This document shows positions 1-16,900 of a DNA stretch of 64,000 bases, one piece after another; position 1 is the first letter of the stretch; each line of letters starts with the position of its first letter. The stretch spans positions 62,001 to 126,000 of the forward strand of contig SAXG01000043.1 in assembly GCA_012932865.1 (NCBI GenBank), given 5' to 3'. A model generated the notes under the pieces. The model did not search any database, was not told the DNA's origin, and worked only from the letters and a program-made list of their open reading frames with translations. A program made the position numbers and the translations under genes. Source of the stretch: Amylostereum areolatum. Its lineage: Eukaryota > Basidiomycota > Agaricomycetes > Russulales > Stereaceae.

Positions 1-954
1 ATCATCGTTTCAACACATGGATTCCCCGCGAGGAGCTGTTAGAGAAGGGGTTCACGAAACTCGTCCAACAGTTCGACGATCTAGAGTCTTCGCGCGAAGG
101 TGCGGGTCAAAGGGATACCACCGCTCACATTGTGCGGAAGCATCTTGAAGACATCGGGTTGGACGGAGATATCGCTCAGTACAACGAGATCTCCGGCCTC
201 TCTGGAGGTGAGCTTTTAGGTCCACGGTCGTGACGATCATCGGCATTTAATGTAGCTTTTCAGGTCAGAAGATTAAGCTCGTCATCGCCGCTTGCTTGTG
301 GAATAACCCACAGGTAATAGTCCTTATATTCATCGTTCATCTATTTGTTGTTCATCTAGATCACAGATCTGTGTTCTGGACGAGCCGAGTAACTTCTTGG
401 ACAGGGAAGCACTCGGTGGTCTCGCTGTAGCCATCCGAGACTGGGCTGGCGCAGTGGTACGCCTGTCTCTTCTCCCTCGTCGTTTTGGTGCTGATCGGCG
501 CCGGGTAGGTCATCATCTCGCACAACGAAGAATTCGTTAATGCACTGTGTACGCCTCGATGTTTTCATCTCAGAAAGAAATCAGACTGATTGGAATACGT
601 TCATTTCCCGTTTCAGGCCCCGAGATCTGGCACATCAGCGGAGGACGCATGACGCATAAGGGGAAGGCGGCCGTCATCGAGGACGCCTTCGCCAACGCTA
701 AATCGCCAAAAGGCAGCGGCTCCAACACTCCCGCCCGTTCCCGTGGGCAGACGCCGGCAGCGTCGGCCGTGGCGACTCCCGCCGGCAGCGGCACGGAAGA
801 CAACGGTGGCACTTCGACGCCATCGCGTCTCGCATCAAAGAAAAAGAAACCGACGCGCAACCAGATGAAAGCACAGGAAGAGCGGCGAAGGTTGCGCAAG
901 CTCGCGTGGCTCACGAATGGAGGGCCGCGACCAGAGGACACTGATGAAGATTAG
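1..954 (+). CDS. EF3-type ABC-F ATPase, C-terminal part (NEW1/elf1-like)
   Basis: The window starts inside this gene; only its last nucleotide-binding domain and tail are present. Four exons are visible, joined at about 207/264, 313/367, 456/509 and 548/617. They encode a linker (WIPREELLEKGF), the ABC signature LSGGQKIKLV, the Walker B stretch ICVLDEPSNFLDRE and the switch-histidine region VIISHNEEF. A Lys/Arg-rich tail (KKKKPTRNQMKAQEERRR) ends in an acidic DTDED. The signature, the DEP(S/T)N.LDRE form and the basic tail are typical of fungal elongation factor 3 and its relative New1/Elf1. Those are ribosome-associated cytoplasmic ATPases acting in elongation or termination, or proposed in mRNA export. 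Which paralogue this is cannot be decided without the N-terminal HEAT region. The upstream part lies outside the window. Confidence 0.85.
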
Positions 955-1958
955 AGTTGGGACGAGGCTCGACGATTTTAGATTTCTCGTTCTTCATTTT
1001 CATTTTAATTCCCCTTCGGTTCCTTCCTTCTTATCTTTCATCTCACGCATCATTGGGCACTGACGTATGATTATTTTATCGCCGATTCGACGGGTGTATT
1101 ACAGTAAATGCGGGGGTTGTCAAGCAGGTTTTCTGGGCAGGTTTACCAGTCGCATTTCGATCATACAACCCCAACACCCTCCGTTCGTGCGGCAAGGAGG
1201 GTGTCCTTGTGAGGTAAAGACGGGCCTCAATACATAGCCCCGGAACTAGGACATGATACAGGGCGTACGTACAGGGCGTACGAAGTAGGAGGTGCTGAGA
1301 ACGCATGGATGGCTGGATTTGCGACTCTAGCGGGCTTGCAGGCAAACATGCGGTGAACATGCTGTGGTGTGGAGTGCGGCCACTGATATTCCTCGTGGGT
1401 GCTGTGTGGGATGCCGGCATTCTTGCTAGACCTGCAGGCTGCGGAATTTTCTCCCTTCCAACTCCTTTCTGAGACTGGTTCTGTTCCTTCTCCCTAGGAA
1501 CTTGCGGCCCCTGGCGGCGTTTGATGGTGGTTTGCCGGCGCTACCAAACAATTCAACCACAGTTGCCATTTCTGGAAGTAAGTTCGTCTGTTCAACTCGG
1601 CGCGGCACGGACGGAAGCAAAAAACGCTTCCGTCACCGGCGCTGCTAGAATCGAAGGTGCGCACTCGCTGCGGTGAAGTTGAACGATCGGTGTAAAGCAG
1701 GTGCCCCTTCTGCTGTGGGTGGACGACGAGCGCGTTTGTGACCGTCTGGCTTGCGCTTGTCGACGTGGTAAAGGGCTGGAGTCCTGTCTGCAATCGTGCG
1801 GTGCCATGCCGTTGGATAAAAGGTGGACTGATCATCTTCCTGGGACGTCGGCATCGACTGGGACTTGTTGTGCATCGCACGATCCTCATCATATCTCCCC
1901 TGCATTGTTTTATCTTTTTCTGATTCTTTTCTCTGCTTTCTTCCTTTGCTTTAGGCCG
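955..1958. other. intergenic, no gene seen
   Basis: About 1 kb between the ABC-F stop and the AA9 start. The short open frames on both strands have no recognisable motif. It presumably holds the 3' UTR of the first gene and the promoter of the AA9 gene. A pyrimidine-rich stretch (about 1905-1950) lies just before the AA9 ATG. Confidence 0.4.
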
Positions 1959-3467
1959 ATGATGCCACTCGCAGGCGTGAGGATTGTGATGGTGCTATTG
2001 GCCTATGTCGTGCAGATGGGGTTGGTTCATGCACATGGATTTGTGCATTCGGTTGCTGTGGACGATGGGCAGAGCTATCCCGGATACAATCCTTTTGTCG
2101 ACCGGTAAGTAATATTCGAGCTCTAAGAGGTGGTTTAGTAAGATCAGGTTTTGAAACTTGTCACGTAGATATGCCGATCCCGTTCCTGCCAGAGTCGTGC
2201 GTACGATTCCAGATGATGGACCAGGTGAACCACGTTTCTCCGCCAATCTCGGGTTAGACTGACTTTCGCTGCCCACAGTAAAACCATCGGGTCCGGATAT
2301 CGCATGCAACATAGGTGGAGAAACAGGGACGAACATGACGGCGGACGTAGACGCGGGCTCGGAGGTGACGTTTCAATGGTCATATGTGAGTCGTACTCCC
2401 TGAGCCTGAGCTTCTCGCGCATTTTTCTCACTAGAAAGCGCTATTCTCCAGTGGCCGTCCGGTGAGCATTGAAGGCGTCACACAAGTTATGTTTCTGATA
2501 GATCGACTTGAGATCATCTGGGTCCGGTTTCCACGTACATGACGTCTTGTAATGGTGATTGTTCGGCGTTCGATGCATCCACCGCGTTCTGGTTCAAACT
2601 CGACGCGGAGGGCTACGATAACGGCCAGTTCGCGTCCGCGAAGCTGATGGCAGGTGAGCGCTCTTACTCTCCATTCTCCGTCAAGTTTTGTCCTTATTGC
2701 TCATGTGGTGCGCCAACGCGGCCTCTTCAGATAACTTCTCTTGGACATCCACCGTTCCATCCGCGCTTGCGCCCGGTCAATACGTAAAATCCCTCCCTCA
2801 CCCCTTGCTCATCGATATCAGAGCTCTGATGAATTGATCTCGTTCAGCTTATGAGGCATGAAATGTGGGTGACGCCCTTTGTCCTTGTTTCCGTGAGTTT
2901 TGATTGACCCCATGGATGTCAATAGAGTAGCGCTTCATTCAACCGGAGATCCGCAATACTATCCTAGCTGCACGTACGTGCCTGCTGCCGACGGCCTCGT
3001 CGCATGTAACTGACCCCGCCGATCTTGGTCTCTGAAGGCAAGTGAACGTGCACGGATCTGGCTCCGGTGTGCCATCCGATAGCTATCTGATCACCATGGA
3101 TGACCTCTACAAAAACGTAACATGGCCGGACATCTGGGACGACTTCCAAGGGCTCACCGTACCAGGCCCTCCCGTTGTCCAATTCGTTGGCGGGGATGGA
3201 AATACTGGTAGCCCCGCGGAGGAATCGACCGGAATGCCGACGGCGTCCGAGTCGTCCGCGTCGATTTCGGTGGGATCGCCAGAAGCTAGTACCCCGAGCG
3301 TCGTCGCATCCGCCGTACAACCGCTGTCTCCCACAGGCGGTGCGGCGGCCACTGATGTTGACGACCGCCACAAGTGTGGACTCTCCCGCGGGGTCGGGGA
3401 TCTTACCAAGAGGGCGTCATGGCGTAATGCGCCTCGGAGCCCCCGGATTCCTCGCTCGTCGCGGTAA
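1959..3467 (+). CDS. AA9 lytic polysaccharide monooxygenase
   Basis: Secreted copper enzyme that oxidatively cleaves cellulose or related glucans. A signal peptide (MMPLAGVRIVMVLLAYVV...VHA) precedes the mature N-terminus HGFV, so His1 of the copper brace is correctly placed. About eight exons are needed. They give PSGPDIACN, VTFQWSYWPS, DHLGPVSTYMTSCNGDC (second copper histidine in H-x-GP), DNFSWTSTVPSALAPGQY, LMRHEIVALHS and PQYYPSC (axial Tyr), ending in the GPPVVQF strand usual at the end of the catalytic domain. A Ser/Thr/Pro-rich tail follows; no CBM1 is seen. The tail's frame is uncertain: another frame ends four bases later in LGAPGFLARRGK, reachable by one extra intron. The start was chosen because the signal peptide ends exactly before HGFV. 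Catalytic residues appear intact. Confidence 0.9.
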
Positions 3468-4860
3468 ATAGAATGGAGACGCGGTCATTACGACCTTGTT
3501 ACCAAGGTGTCTTCTCGCCCTTCATCTCCTTCATCCCCCCATCGCTCATTTCCCGTCTCGTCAGCTGACCTCTGTGCCACGGGCAGATTAAATTCTAAAC
3601 GTCTCGTTTCGGTGGATTCCTCCGCACTGTCCCTTCCTTCTCACGCTTCTTACGACTAATATGACTAATAAGCTATGGTACATAAGGACAAAGATGAGGG
3701 GAGAATTGCCGTGGCGGGGAAGGTTGGACCAGCAGGCTGGGACGTCCCCGACTTTCGCAAGACTCCGTCATCCGTCATCGTCCCGGAGAGATACAGATCT
3801 CACACGTCCCGGGAGATGAATTTGTCACTGTGTGTATGTATAGCGCTTGCGCTGCTCCCTTGTTCACTTCTCGGAATGCAACTTGTACATGTAGCCATTT
3901 CTGGAAGGTTCTCTGAGGTGCTCTTAGACGGTTCGATGAAGGAAGAGAGCAGGTTGGGAAAGTTGTAAGAGGACTATCGGAAGAGCGGGGCGATACCGGC
4001 GCACCGGAAAATCAGACTCGGGCTATACGGGAGCACCACCCCAGCCCCGGAAGCATCGTGTTCAGAGTTGGAAACGAGTGGGTGAGTGTAAGGAGTTCGC
4101 CGCGGGGGAGGATCTGACCTCCCGGATGATGTGTACATACCGCGTCGCGCACAGACGTGCAACGAGGCAGGACTGGGCAGGACCTGGGTGGGGAGCGTGG
4201 ACAGTCCAGAAAGCCGTACAGCCTTTTTCAGATCGAGACGAGCTCGGAGGGCGTTTCTAGCCTCATGGTGATCTGAAGGCTGGGGTCGGAGTCACGAAAA
4301 CACGGTGATAACGAGCGTGAATAACACGTTGTGATGCTGGTACTCAAAGTACGATGTACCTACCCTAAGAGCGTGAGGGAAAACCCAAAATAAGAAAAGG
4401 AAACGGGATAACAAGTCGATGGTGAGGGTAGTAATGCAACATAACGTTCAGAGCGAATATCCGTGGACCGAGAAGTGGCGTACGATATGTACAGTGCGAT
4501 AGGTATAAGTAGTGTACGGATGCGCGTAAGGACAAGTTCGGGACAAGTCACAGGACAGGATATCGTAGATATGGATATGGAGACAACATGGACATCGGGG
4601 ATCGACTAAATACAGTTGCATAGATGAGATGAGATAAATGAACTGGCAGTGTGCGATGGCGATGACGGGGTTTGGAGAACGTGGAACGAGAGGGGTATCG
4701 GGATCGCGCCCTGGTAGAGTCGTCAGTGTATCAAAAAAAGGAGCGCGCAGAGAAGGAATTTCAACGATAATTGTGGCAGGGCGGCGGGGCATTACCTGAA
4801 TGACGTCCGCGATGCTGAGAGTGGGCGAAAGCGAACGACTGGCGCTTGTTGAGTGGACAT
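3468..4860. other. intergenic between convergent genes
   Basis: 1.4 kb between the AA9 stop and the 3' end of the minus-strand homeobox gene. Open frames here are short and show no domain. It presumably contains the two 3' UTRs. An extra 3' exon of the homeobox gene around 4760-4860 cannot be excluded. Confidence 0.35.
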
Positions 4861-6364
4861 TCAATATCCGCGGGAGGGCCACTGGTCGCGAGGATCAACG
4901 TCGCGGCCTCTTGAAACGTGCGAGGGTGGCGATTGTCCGCTGCGACCAGCACCGGGCGGTGGGGAGCGGGAGGAATATGCGCCCGGTTGCGGAGTGCGCG
5001 AGGGATATGCCACAGGGGGGGGAGAACGCGTGCTATAGGCAACGGGGCTCGACGTGCGGTGCCCATACCGGGCTGCTGCAGATCCTGCCGCCGCACTGGC
5101 GGAGGCGACCGCAGGCACGGGTGGAGACGGAGCAGGAGCCGGGGCTGGCGTGGTCGATGCGACAGCAGACTGGCCAGATGACGTACTCGCGCCCGCTGCG
5201 CTGCGTCCGCTCCCCTGGCGCATCGATTGCCGTTTGTTTTGGAACCTGGATGCAGAGCATAAGGGAAAAGGCGAGGGGGCGGCGGAGGGATAAACAGATG
5301 TTATCAGAGGCGTCATAAAAAGACGAGGGCTGTTCGCGTCCGGCGCGGCCGCCTACCAGATCTGCACGCTCCTCGCTGTCATGTCCAATTGCTTCGCCAG
5401 GGAGGCGCGCTCCTCGGTCGATGGGAAGGCCGTGCGAGCGTAAGTCGCATTCAGCACCTCGAGCTGGCGCGCATCGGCGCGCTTGCGTTTCTTCTTGATC
5501 GTCGGTTCCAGACGTGGCTCGTACTCGGGGACGGCAGCAACCGCTTGGCGGGCGTAGGGCATCTGTGTGATATGTCGGGATAGGGTACGTTCAACACCCA
5601 TACCGTGGCCTACATGCATCGAAGAATGATGGTGGACGCCCGTCGCCGCGGGGTGCGCTGCCGGGCGAGAAGACGAGCTTCCGGAGGTCGTCGGAGGGTG
5701 GATCGAGGATGGTATGGATTGGTACTGCTGGTACGAGTAGGAGGCCTGAGGAGAGCGAACGTCACTTGCTGGAGAGATCAAGGTCGGGTCAGAGTGAGAC
5801 TGGGGATAATACGGTACGCCTTGATATCTGTCGGTTGGTTGCGGGACGCTAAGCGGCGGTAGACGTCGTGGATCGCTGGAAATGGGGGGTGACGTCCGCG
5901 GATACGACTGTTGAGGCGTTTGACCGGGGTATCGCGCATCTACAGCTTGCTGGGTGTAGAATGGGTACGCGTACGGTTGCTGCATCTGCTGCTGGGCAGA
6001 TGCAGCGTCTTGAAGAAAAAATTGAGCGAAGCGGGTCGAAGCGAGGAGAAGAGACTGACATGGATCATATTGTCCGTATCCGACGTCGTGCGAGGACCGC
6101 TGCTGGGGGTAGGCGGGATAGGCGGCAGCTGGGAGCATAACGAAATATGATGAGGATGTTGGGAGCGATTATAGTTCGCTGCTATTGCGCACCTGAGGAA
6201 GGTGAGGTTGGTGGGAACACAGAGGTTAGAGGGGGCAGGACGGTGCGCCTACCCTGCGTCGACATGGACGAACCGCTATAAGAGTAAGGGTCTACGTCCT
6301 GAGGATTTCTCCTGTGGACTCTTCCGTAGCTATCGTAATAGTAACTGTCTTTGCCGGAGGACAT
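4861..6364 (-). CDS. homeodomain transcription factor (YOX1/HOY1-like)
   Basis: Nuclear DNA-binding regulator. Exon 1 (6364-6253) starts at the ATG of MSSGKDSYYYDSYG. Exon 2 (6128-5357) carries a Tyr/Gln/Ser/Pro-rich region and most of a homeodomain. Exon 3 (5245-4861) supplies the end of the recognition helix and a Ser/Pro/Ala-rich tail with SPPP repeats. The homeodomain begins after a basic KKKRKR stretch and ends in RSVQIW|FQNKRQSMRQ. The W, F, N and R of helix 3 are present once the 111-nt intron is removed. That intron splits the Trp codon. A 51-nt in-frame segment at 6059-6009 starts GTCAGT and ends TTCAAG, so it is probably another intron. Fungal homologues act in cell-cycle or developmental regulation; the targets of this one cannot be inferred. 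Confidence 0.85.
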
Positions 6365-7735
6365 TGTTTAAAGGACGAGCGGAAGGCGAAGGATGTAAAA
6401 TTACCGAGGAACGCCCTGGCCCGTCAATTAAGTACTGCAGGCAAAGACCACGCGTAAAGCTGTGTTTGAGGACGGAAAGAGGCGATGAATTGGAGAGACC
6501 GAGGGCCGGGAATGGATCGAGGACGGGGTTGGCACGAGGACGGAGACTGTGTTGGGTATGGGGTTTGTTCGAGGGAGGCGGAGGAGGGAGGTGGAGGACC
6601 TGAGGTGGGGTGGTGACGGCTTGATGAGAAAAAAACGCGTGACTATGCCTTGAGGTCTGAGACCGGGAGGAGAGTTGGGAACGGCGTGAGGCGAGAGGGA
6701 GGAGGGAGGAGGGAAAGAGAGGGAGGAACCAGGTTACATCGTGTTCAAGACACGCGACTGAGCGTATATCACTGCCGTCCGCGCTTCTGGCACCCGGAAC
6801 TTCTTTTTCTGTCAACATTCTGCGGTAATCCAATAATTTTTGAATTCTTAATCCTATTGGGACCGCCGCCATCCGACAACCTTGGTCTCGGATCTCCGAT
6901 GGTGCACGCGGCGGAGAGGACCCATTCTCGTCCGTCCCCCTCGAGAACGCGTTCATTTCCCCGTGGAAAGACCAGAAATGAACTCCTCTCGTACTCGCCC
7001 GAGAAGAGACGAATTCCTGTGCCACGGATCGATCGGACACGGCCGGACTGGCAATCGCCTCGGCGCAAGTAGGTGTCTCAGGTGAGCATCAGAGTGAACG
7101 TTGCCGAGGACAAGTATCGGCGCACCTCGCTGGCCCAAGCCGACATCCACATCGGAGAACAGGGTTGTCGACCGACGACTCGATTGCGGGGTAAAATGTG
7201 GGCTGCAGACATTCCGTTGCCGGAGGAACGGGCCATGCGTAGGAAGCTAAACCCCAATAGAGGCACCGGGGCAGGTCAGAAGGCAACCGAGTTTGATTCG
7301 CGAACCATCCGCGCGAGGGCGGATATGTGAAGAACGGTGTGAAGTGTACCCGTCACACGTACAAGCGCGCGACTTGAAATGCACTAAACAGGGCGGGGCG
7401 GGCCCGCCCCGCCCGCCACTCCTGCGGATTCGGGAGCGCGGTAGTGCCCGTCGTCTCCATTTCGAGGAATGCGCGTCGGGAATAATGTTTGCTGAGTTGT
7501 CTCGACCACCGACGTCGGGTCGTCGACGTCAGACTCGGCGAGCGCATCGACGAATGTGCTGGCGGCGGCGGCGACCCGCGAGTCACATGTTGAGTTTGGC
7601 TGAGTCACGTGGTATGACGTGAGCAGGATGCTGCCCGATTTGGGCATGGCGGGACGGGCAGCCATCCTTGGGCGCTGACGATGCCTCTTCGCTGCTCTAG
7701 CCGTCATCGCCTCATCGTACTCGACGACGCCGACA
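6365..7735. other. divergent promoter region
   Basis: 1.37 kb between the start codons of the minus-strand homeobox gene and the plus-strand kinase gene. It must hold both promoters and 5' UTRs. The minus-strand half is GAGG-rich on the plus strand (6480-6720), i.e. pyrimidine-rich on the transcribed strand, as often seen near fungal start sites. No RNA gene or repeat recognised. Confidence 0.4.
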
Positions 7736-11778
<4,043 letters not shown>

Positions 11779-13943
11779 AAGACTCATTTAAATTTACCCT
11801 ATCAACATGGTTCGCGAGCCGCGGTGTCATCTTCCTCCTCCCCGTTGTACCCACTCTGCAATACGTATATGATATACGCCGCTAAAGTAGCACCGCTCTC
11901 TTCGATCGTTCAAACAATCCCCGTAGGTTATTTGACCCCCTCATGCTTATGCACGGCGCCCGACACCTGCAGTGGCTTGCCCCAACTCCGCCGACAGCGT
12001 GCGGAAGATGTCACGAGGCGTAGTGTCTTGGACTTTTATGTGACCTGGAAACTTTATGTGACTTGAAAACTGACCGTCGACTCGACTGAGTCGGCTGCAC
12101 GCGAATCCCGTCGGCCTGCCAATCATCAGAGCAGACTGGAAACGATCGGGCGGCCCCTGCAGTGTGGCGTCGCCGGGCGTGGCGTACGCGTGGCGGTAGT
12201 CAACATGGCAGTTCGAGGGTGTCAGTGTGGTGTACAGGCCAGCGGCGCACCGTGCGCGACGAGGTTGGCGAAAATGGGAATGAACCTGGCCGATTTGGGT
12301 TTTGGTATTTTGGGACTTGTATTATGATTGGGTGAGGGTGGAAGGTGGAAGGTTCGGTGGGCCAGTGAACGTCAATGTACGATTAGTCGCTCGTATGAAA
12401 CGTGGCGTTTATACCTGTACATTGACAGTGGCCTCATCCATAGCGGGAGTGTCATTGTGGAGTGGCGTTAGGCGCGAGGTGAGGTATGGTGAGATGACGA
12501 GAGGTAGGGTAGAGGGGCGCATTTTTCCTGAGAGCGCTCGCGGGGCGCCGTTCAGTCGGGGTGGTAAGGTGGATACAAGTGTATGAACAAAGAGGGTGGG
12601 GGGACGGAGACCGGGATCGCAGTTTCCATTTACGGATCATGAGATACTGCACCGGGTGGTGCATGCGATGTCGTCGTGCGTGAGATCGCTGCACGCACTT
12701 CATGTGTGCGGCAGTTAGAAGGGACCGACAGGTTTGAAAGCGTAGCTTACAAGCCTCCAAATGCTTCGGGAACGGTTTCGAGGGATTTTAAGAGGATAAC
12801 CGGCGGCCGCACGAGGAGAAGGACACGACGTCGACGTCGACGTAGGACAATGGCGAATTGGCGATCGAGGTCTTCGGAGTTCATTCTACGCCTGTTGGAT
12901 GAAGTGGAAGGAGTGTACAGGCAGCCTGCCCTTCCCAAGATTGCGGCGTCGCTGGTAACTACTGAGTATTCAGATGCTAGCGCGCGTAGTTGAAAAATGG
13001 CATTCACGAATCCCAACTGGTCAAGGCGGGGTCTTACGGTATGACGAGTAGCGCGGGGGTGGTAAGGTTTATGCAGACGCGCAAAACGCGACAGATCGCG
13101 CGAGTTCGACCGCGGCCGTCGCGCTCGAGGAGGTTTGTGAAAGTTTGCCCAGCTCCGAAGTCTCGATGCTGAGCCGAAGAACATCTCGTAATATCGACAC
13201 GGGTGCATTGCTGTCGACGTTGCTTTCTGGGCCCTGTGGTGGACGCAGGCCACGGCATCTCCAGGCGTTAAACGCTGATGTTTCGCGTTCGCAAGGCCCG
13301 ATGCGAGGCTGCCAAAGCGGCGGATGTGCAGGCGAGGATGGAAATGCCCGCGTCCATAGAAGGCAACTGTTTGGATCGTCGCCCTTCAGCCGACCATCGG
13401 GAGCGATCTGGGGATGGGAATGGGCAGTGAAAGTACAAAATAGGAGAAATTGGGGATGCGACGCGGAGGGGGGCTGGTTGCAGCGCGCTGATCTTGGCTC
13501 ATTGAGCGGGGGTTGGTCGCTGAAGTGAGCAGCCAAGGACTGCGCTGCATAGTGGTGTGCAGGCCTCGAGCACCCTAGAGTGCGATTCTAGTCTCGTATT
13601 CAGTCTGGAATCATGCTCGCGTCAGCGCCAGAGAAACGACTGCGTGGGATGAACGGAGGGCGTGTGCGTGGACGGTGGTGGCCGCAGAAATGAAGACAAT
13701 TGATTGTTGTTTACCTCCCCGATTAACCTTGCCGCAACCCTTTACTAAACCTTTCCCTATGGTTAGGGTTCGTTTCAAGGTTATCCCCGTTTTGGCAACC
13801 GTGCCCCGGAGACCGGTGGTCCGGTCGTCGGGTTCCGTAGCCCGTTCCTGTTATTCCACTCTCTGACCGCTTTTTTACTCACCGTCAACGGCGGCGGCGG
13901 CGACGACGACAGCGACGACAGCCTATACACCGCGTCGGTCGAT
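11779..13943. other. gene-poor interval
   Basis: 2.2 kb without a convincing coding region. Frames near 12.7-13.5 kb are Arg-rich on both strands and lack splice-consistent extensions. At about 13750-13772 there is an imperfect palindrome, CCCTATGGTTAGGG, containing one TTAGGG unit, just upstream of the channel gene. The right end is expected to be that gene's promoter. Confidence 0.35.
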
Positions 13944-16900
13944 ATGTTATCTCCCCGACACACAGACTACGATCCCGTTCAGATGGAAGCTAGTCCCCAC
14001 GACGAGAAACCCCAAGCAGGCCCGACTAACCATAGCTTCGACGAGCGCGACCATATAGACTCCCTCTCCTACCACTCCAACAATCCGTTCAGCAACGAAG
14101 CGCCGTCCTATCCACCGCCACCGTCCGGGCCACCGTCGTTCGATCCGTCGCCGCAGCCTCAGCGACCGCACTTCAGACCCATTCAAAACCCGACACACCC
14201 CGGCCAAGGCCGAAACTCAAGCTGGGACCTCCTCAGCGCCGGCGTGCGCAAATGGGAGCACTCCTACGACCAGTTCGACTCTGCAAAAGCCAGCCAGCAA
14301 CATCTCGCTTTTGCGGACGGCGACCTGCCCAAGACGAAGGTCTGTCTCTTCGCCTGCATCGACCTGCTTTGGGCTGATGACGTTTATCTCGTGCTGTTAG
14401 ATCGTGCGCCTGTACAATTATCTGCTCAATGTTTCGATCGTTACGCGCTGGACGCTTTTTATCATCCCCGTGGCTGCTGTACTCTGGGTCCCAGGCATTC
14501 TCAGCCTCACCAAGTTCCCAAACGCAAAGGTGTGTGATCTGGTTGCATTCCAATGCGCATATACTCACGTTTTAGCAGGTGTGGTCCATCAAGCTCGTTT
14601 GGTGGAGTATATGGCTGAGTGTGGTTTGGGTCGGTGAGTGCCTCTATTGGATGCTTGTAGGCGGTGTGCTCATTTGCTTCAACAGGATGGTGGGCCGTGC
14701 TCGCTGGATCGTAAGTTCTTTTTGGTGTCGCGGATATGCTCCTACAATAACTCATCCACTCTGCAGTATGCTCCTACCACATCTCGTTCGCTACACACTC
14801 GGCGTCGTCGCCGTCGGTATACGTCGCTACATCGACTGGCTCACAGCACTGCGGAGGTCCGTCACTCCGCCGTCTCACCCGATATCATCCATCATCTAAC
14901 CCTCACAACCACCAGATACGTCGCTCTTTTTGGTTGGACCCTTACAATCTGGATCGTCTGGAATCCGGTCATCGACGCACGACAAGACGGCGACGCGAGC
15001 ACTCGCAGCAAGGAGACCATTGACCTCATCGGAAAACTTCTCTTCGGCATCTACCTTTGCGCCGGCGTCCTCCTCTTCGAAAAGTTCAGCATCCAGTGGA
15101 TCGCGGCCAAGTTCCACGAGCGGTCCTACGCAGGTTCACACCTCTTCGCCACATCATTCGGGCATCCCTGACATCGTCCGTCTGTAATGTAGAACGTATC
15201 GCAGATCAGAAGTTCGCCGTGCGCGTGCTCACGACCCTTTACCGTCACTCCTCCGACATTCCCGGGCGTTCCGACACACTCAAGGACTCGCATGTCCGCG
15301 GCAAGAGCGCGACGCTGAATCCGCGCAAGTTCGTCAAGCGCGCGCTCAAGGGTGTCCGGTTTGCCGCCACCACGACCACCACGGCGTTGGGCAACGTCGC
15401 GTCCGAGATCGCTGGGAGGTTCGTCTTTTCCACCTTTCAGACGCAGACTTTTTGTGACGCCCTCGATAGCTCTGTTCTGCAACCAAACTCTCCCCAAGCG
15501 ATGGTCCAGACAGCGCTCGCATCTGCTAACAAGACGCGGCTGGTACGTTTTACGATATCTATCCCTTGTCCCAGGGCCTTACGTCCTTTGCAGCTCGCTC
15601 GGCGTCTGTTCTACTCGTTTTGCAAGCCGGGACGCGACGTGATCCTCGTCACCGACATCGCGCCCTTCTTTCAGGATCCTATGGACGCCAACCTCGCCTT
15701 TTTGATCTTCGACAAGGACTCGAACGGTGACGTCTCCCGCGAGGAAATGGAGCTTTCATGCTTGTGAGTTAATACTTCTTCCACTGACCGTGTGTCTATG
15801 TTGTTAAATCTCGGTGCTTGTCCAGGGAATGCCATAGGGAACAGCTTTCGATTGAGCATTCGATGCGTGATCTGGACAGCGCGGTCGGCCGGCTCGATAA
15901 CATCTTTATGAGCTTGTACGTCGTTGTCGCGATCCTCATAATCGCGGTCACGCTGGTATGTCAATCTTCCTTCACCACCACCCCTCCCCTCACATATCGC
16001 CCAGGAAGCACAACTAGCCACGCTTATAACTGGAGCGGGAACGATCATTCTCGGTGCGTCCTTCCTTGGTGCATAGCTCGCTGTCCACGCTGTTGACGCT
16101 AGCGCGAATGAGCGCAGGTTTGAGTTGGCTGATTGGCGGAAGCCTATCAGAGGTGCTCACGAGCATCATCTTCCTGTTCATCAAGCATCCGTTCGATGTG
16201 GGTGACCGTGTCGTCGTGGACGGGAAGCACACGTACACTGTGAAGGAGATTCGTCTCTTAAGCACCATCTTTGTCGATAGCAATAACACCCTCGTTCAAG
16301 CGCCAAACCTTGGTCTGAACTCCGTGGTAGGTGCTTTCAATTCATCCTCTGACGACCATCTGCTGAATGTCACCGACCATCCTACAGTTCATTCAAAACA
16401 TCCGTAGGAGTGGCCAGGTGAGAAGAGACCTATAATCATAGTTGTGTGTTGGCTGACGAGACATTCCCCCCTTCGGCGAATAGATGTCCGAGTCGTTCAC
16501 CTTCGACGTTGGGTATGATACCACGTTCGAGCAGATCGAGCGGTTGCGTGCTCTCATGCTCGATTTCGTCTCGCGTGAGCGGAGGGACTACCAGCCTCAG
16601 TTCGACGTCGTGGTCGTTGGTGCGTGCGCTCATTCGACTCCGTTCTGAACCACCGACTTATTTTCTTGGTCGCTGTAGATTTTCCGGAACAGGATAAGAT
16701 GACGCTGTCTGCAGACATCATGTACAAGAGCAATTGGCAACAAGGCGGTCTCAAGGGTACCCTCCTCCCCCTTTTTACCTTCTTCTGCTCGTAAACTGAT
16801 GCCCCACCCCCTCCTCAGCGAAACGACGTAACAAGTGGATATGCGCGCTCAAAGGATATCTCGCTGACACCCACATCTTTGGTCCCGCCGGGAATCCACA

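Noticed and set aside
12676..13530. Arg-rich frames on both strands
   Set aside because: Overlapping frames of similar length on opposite strands, no motif, no codon-use support; treated as non-coding.
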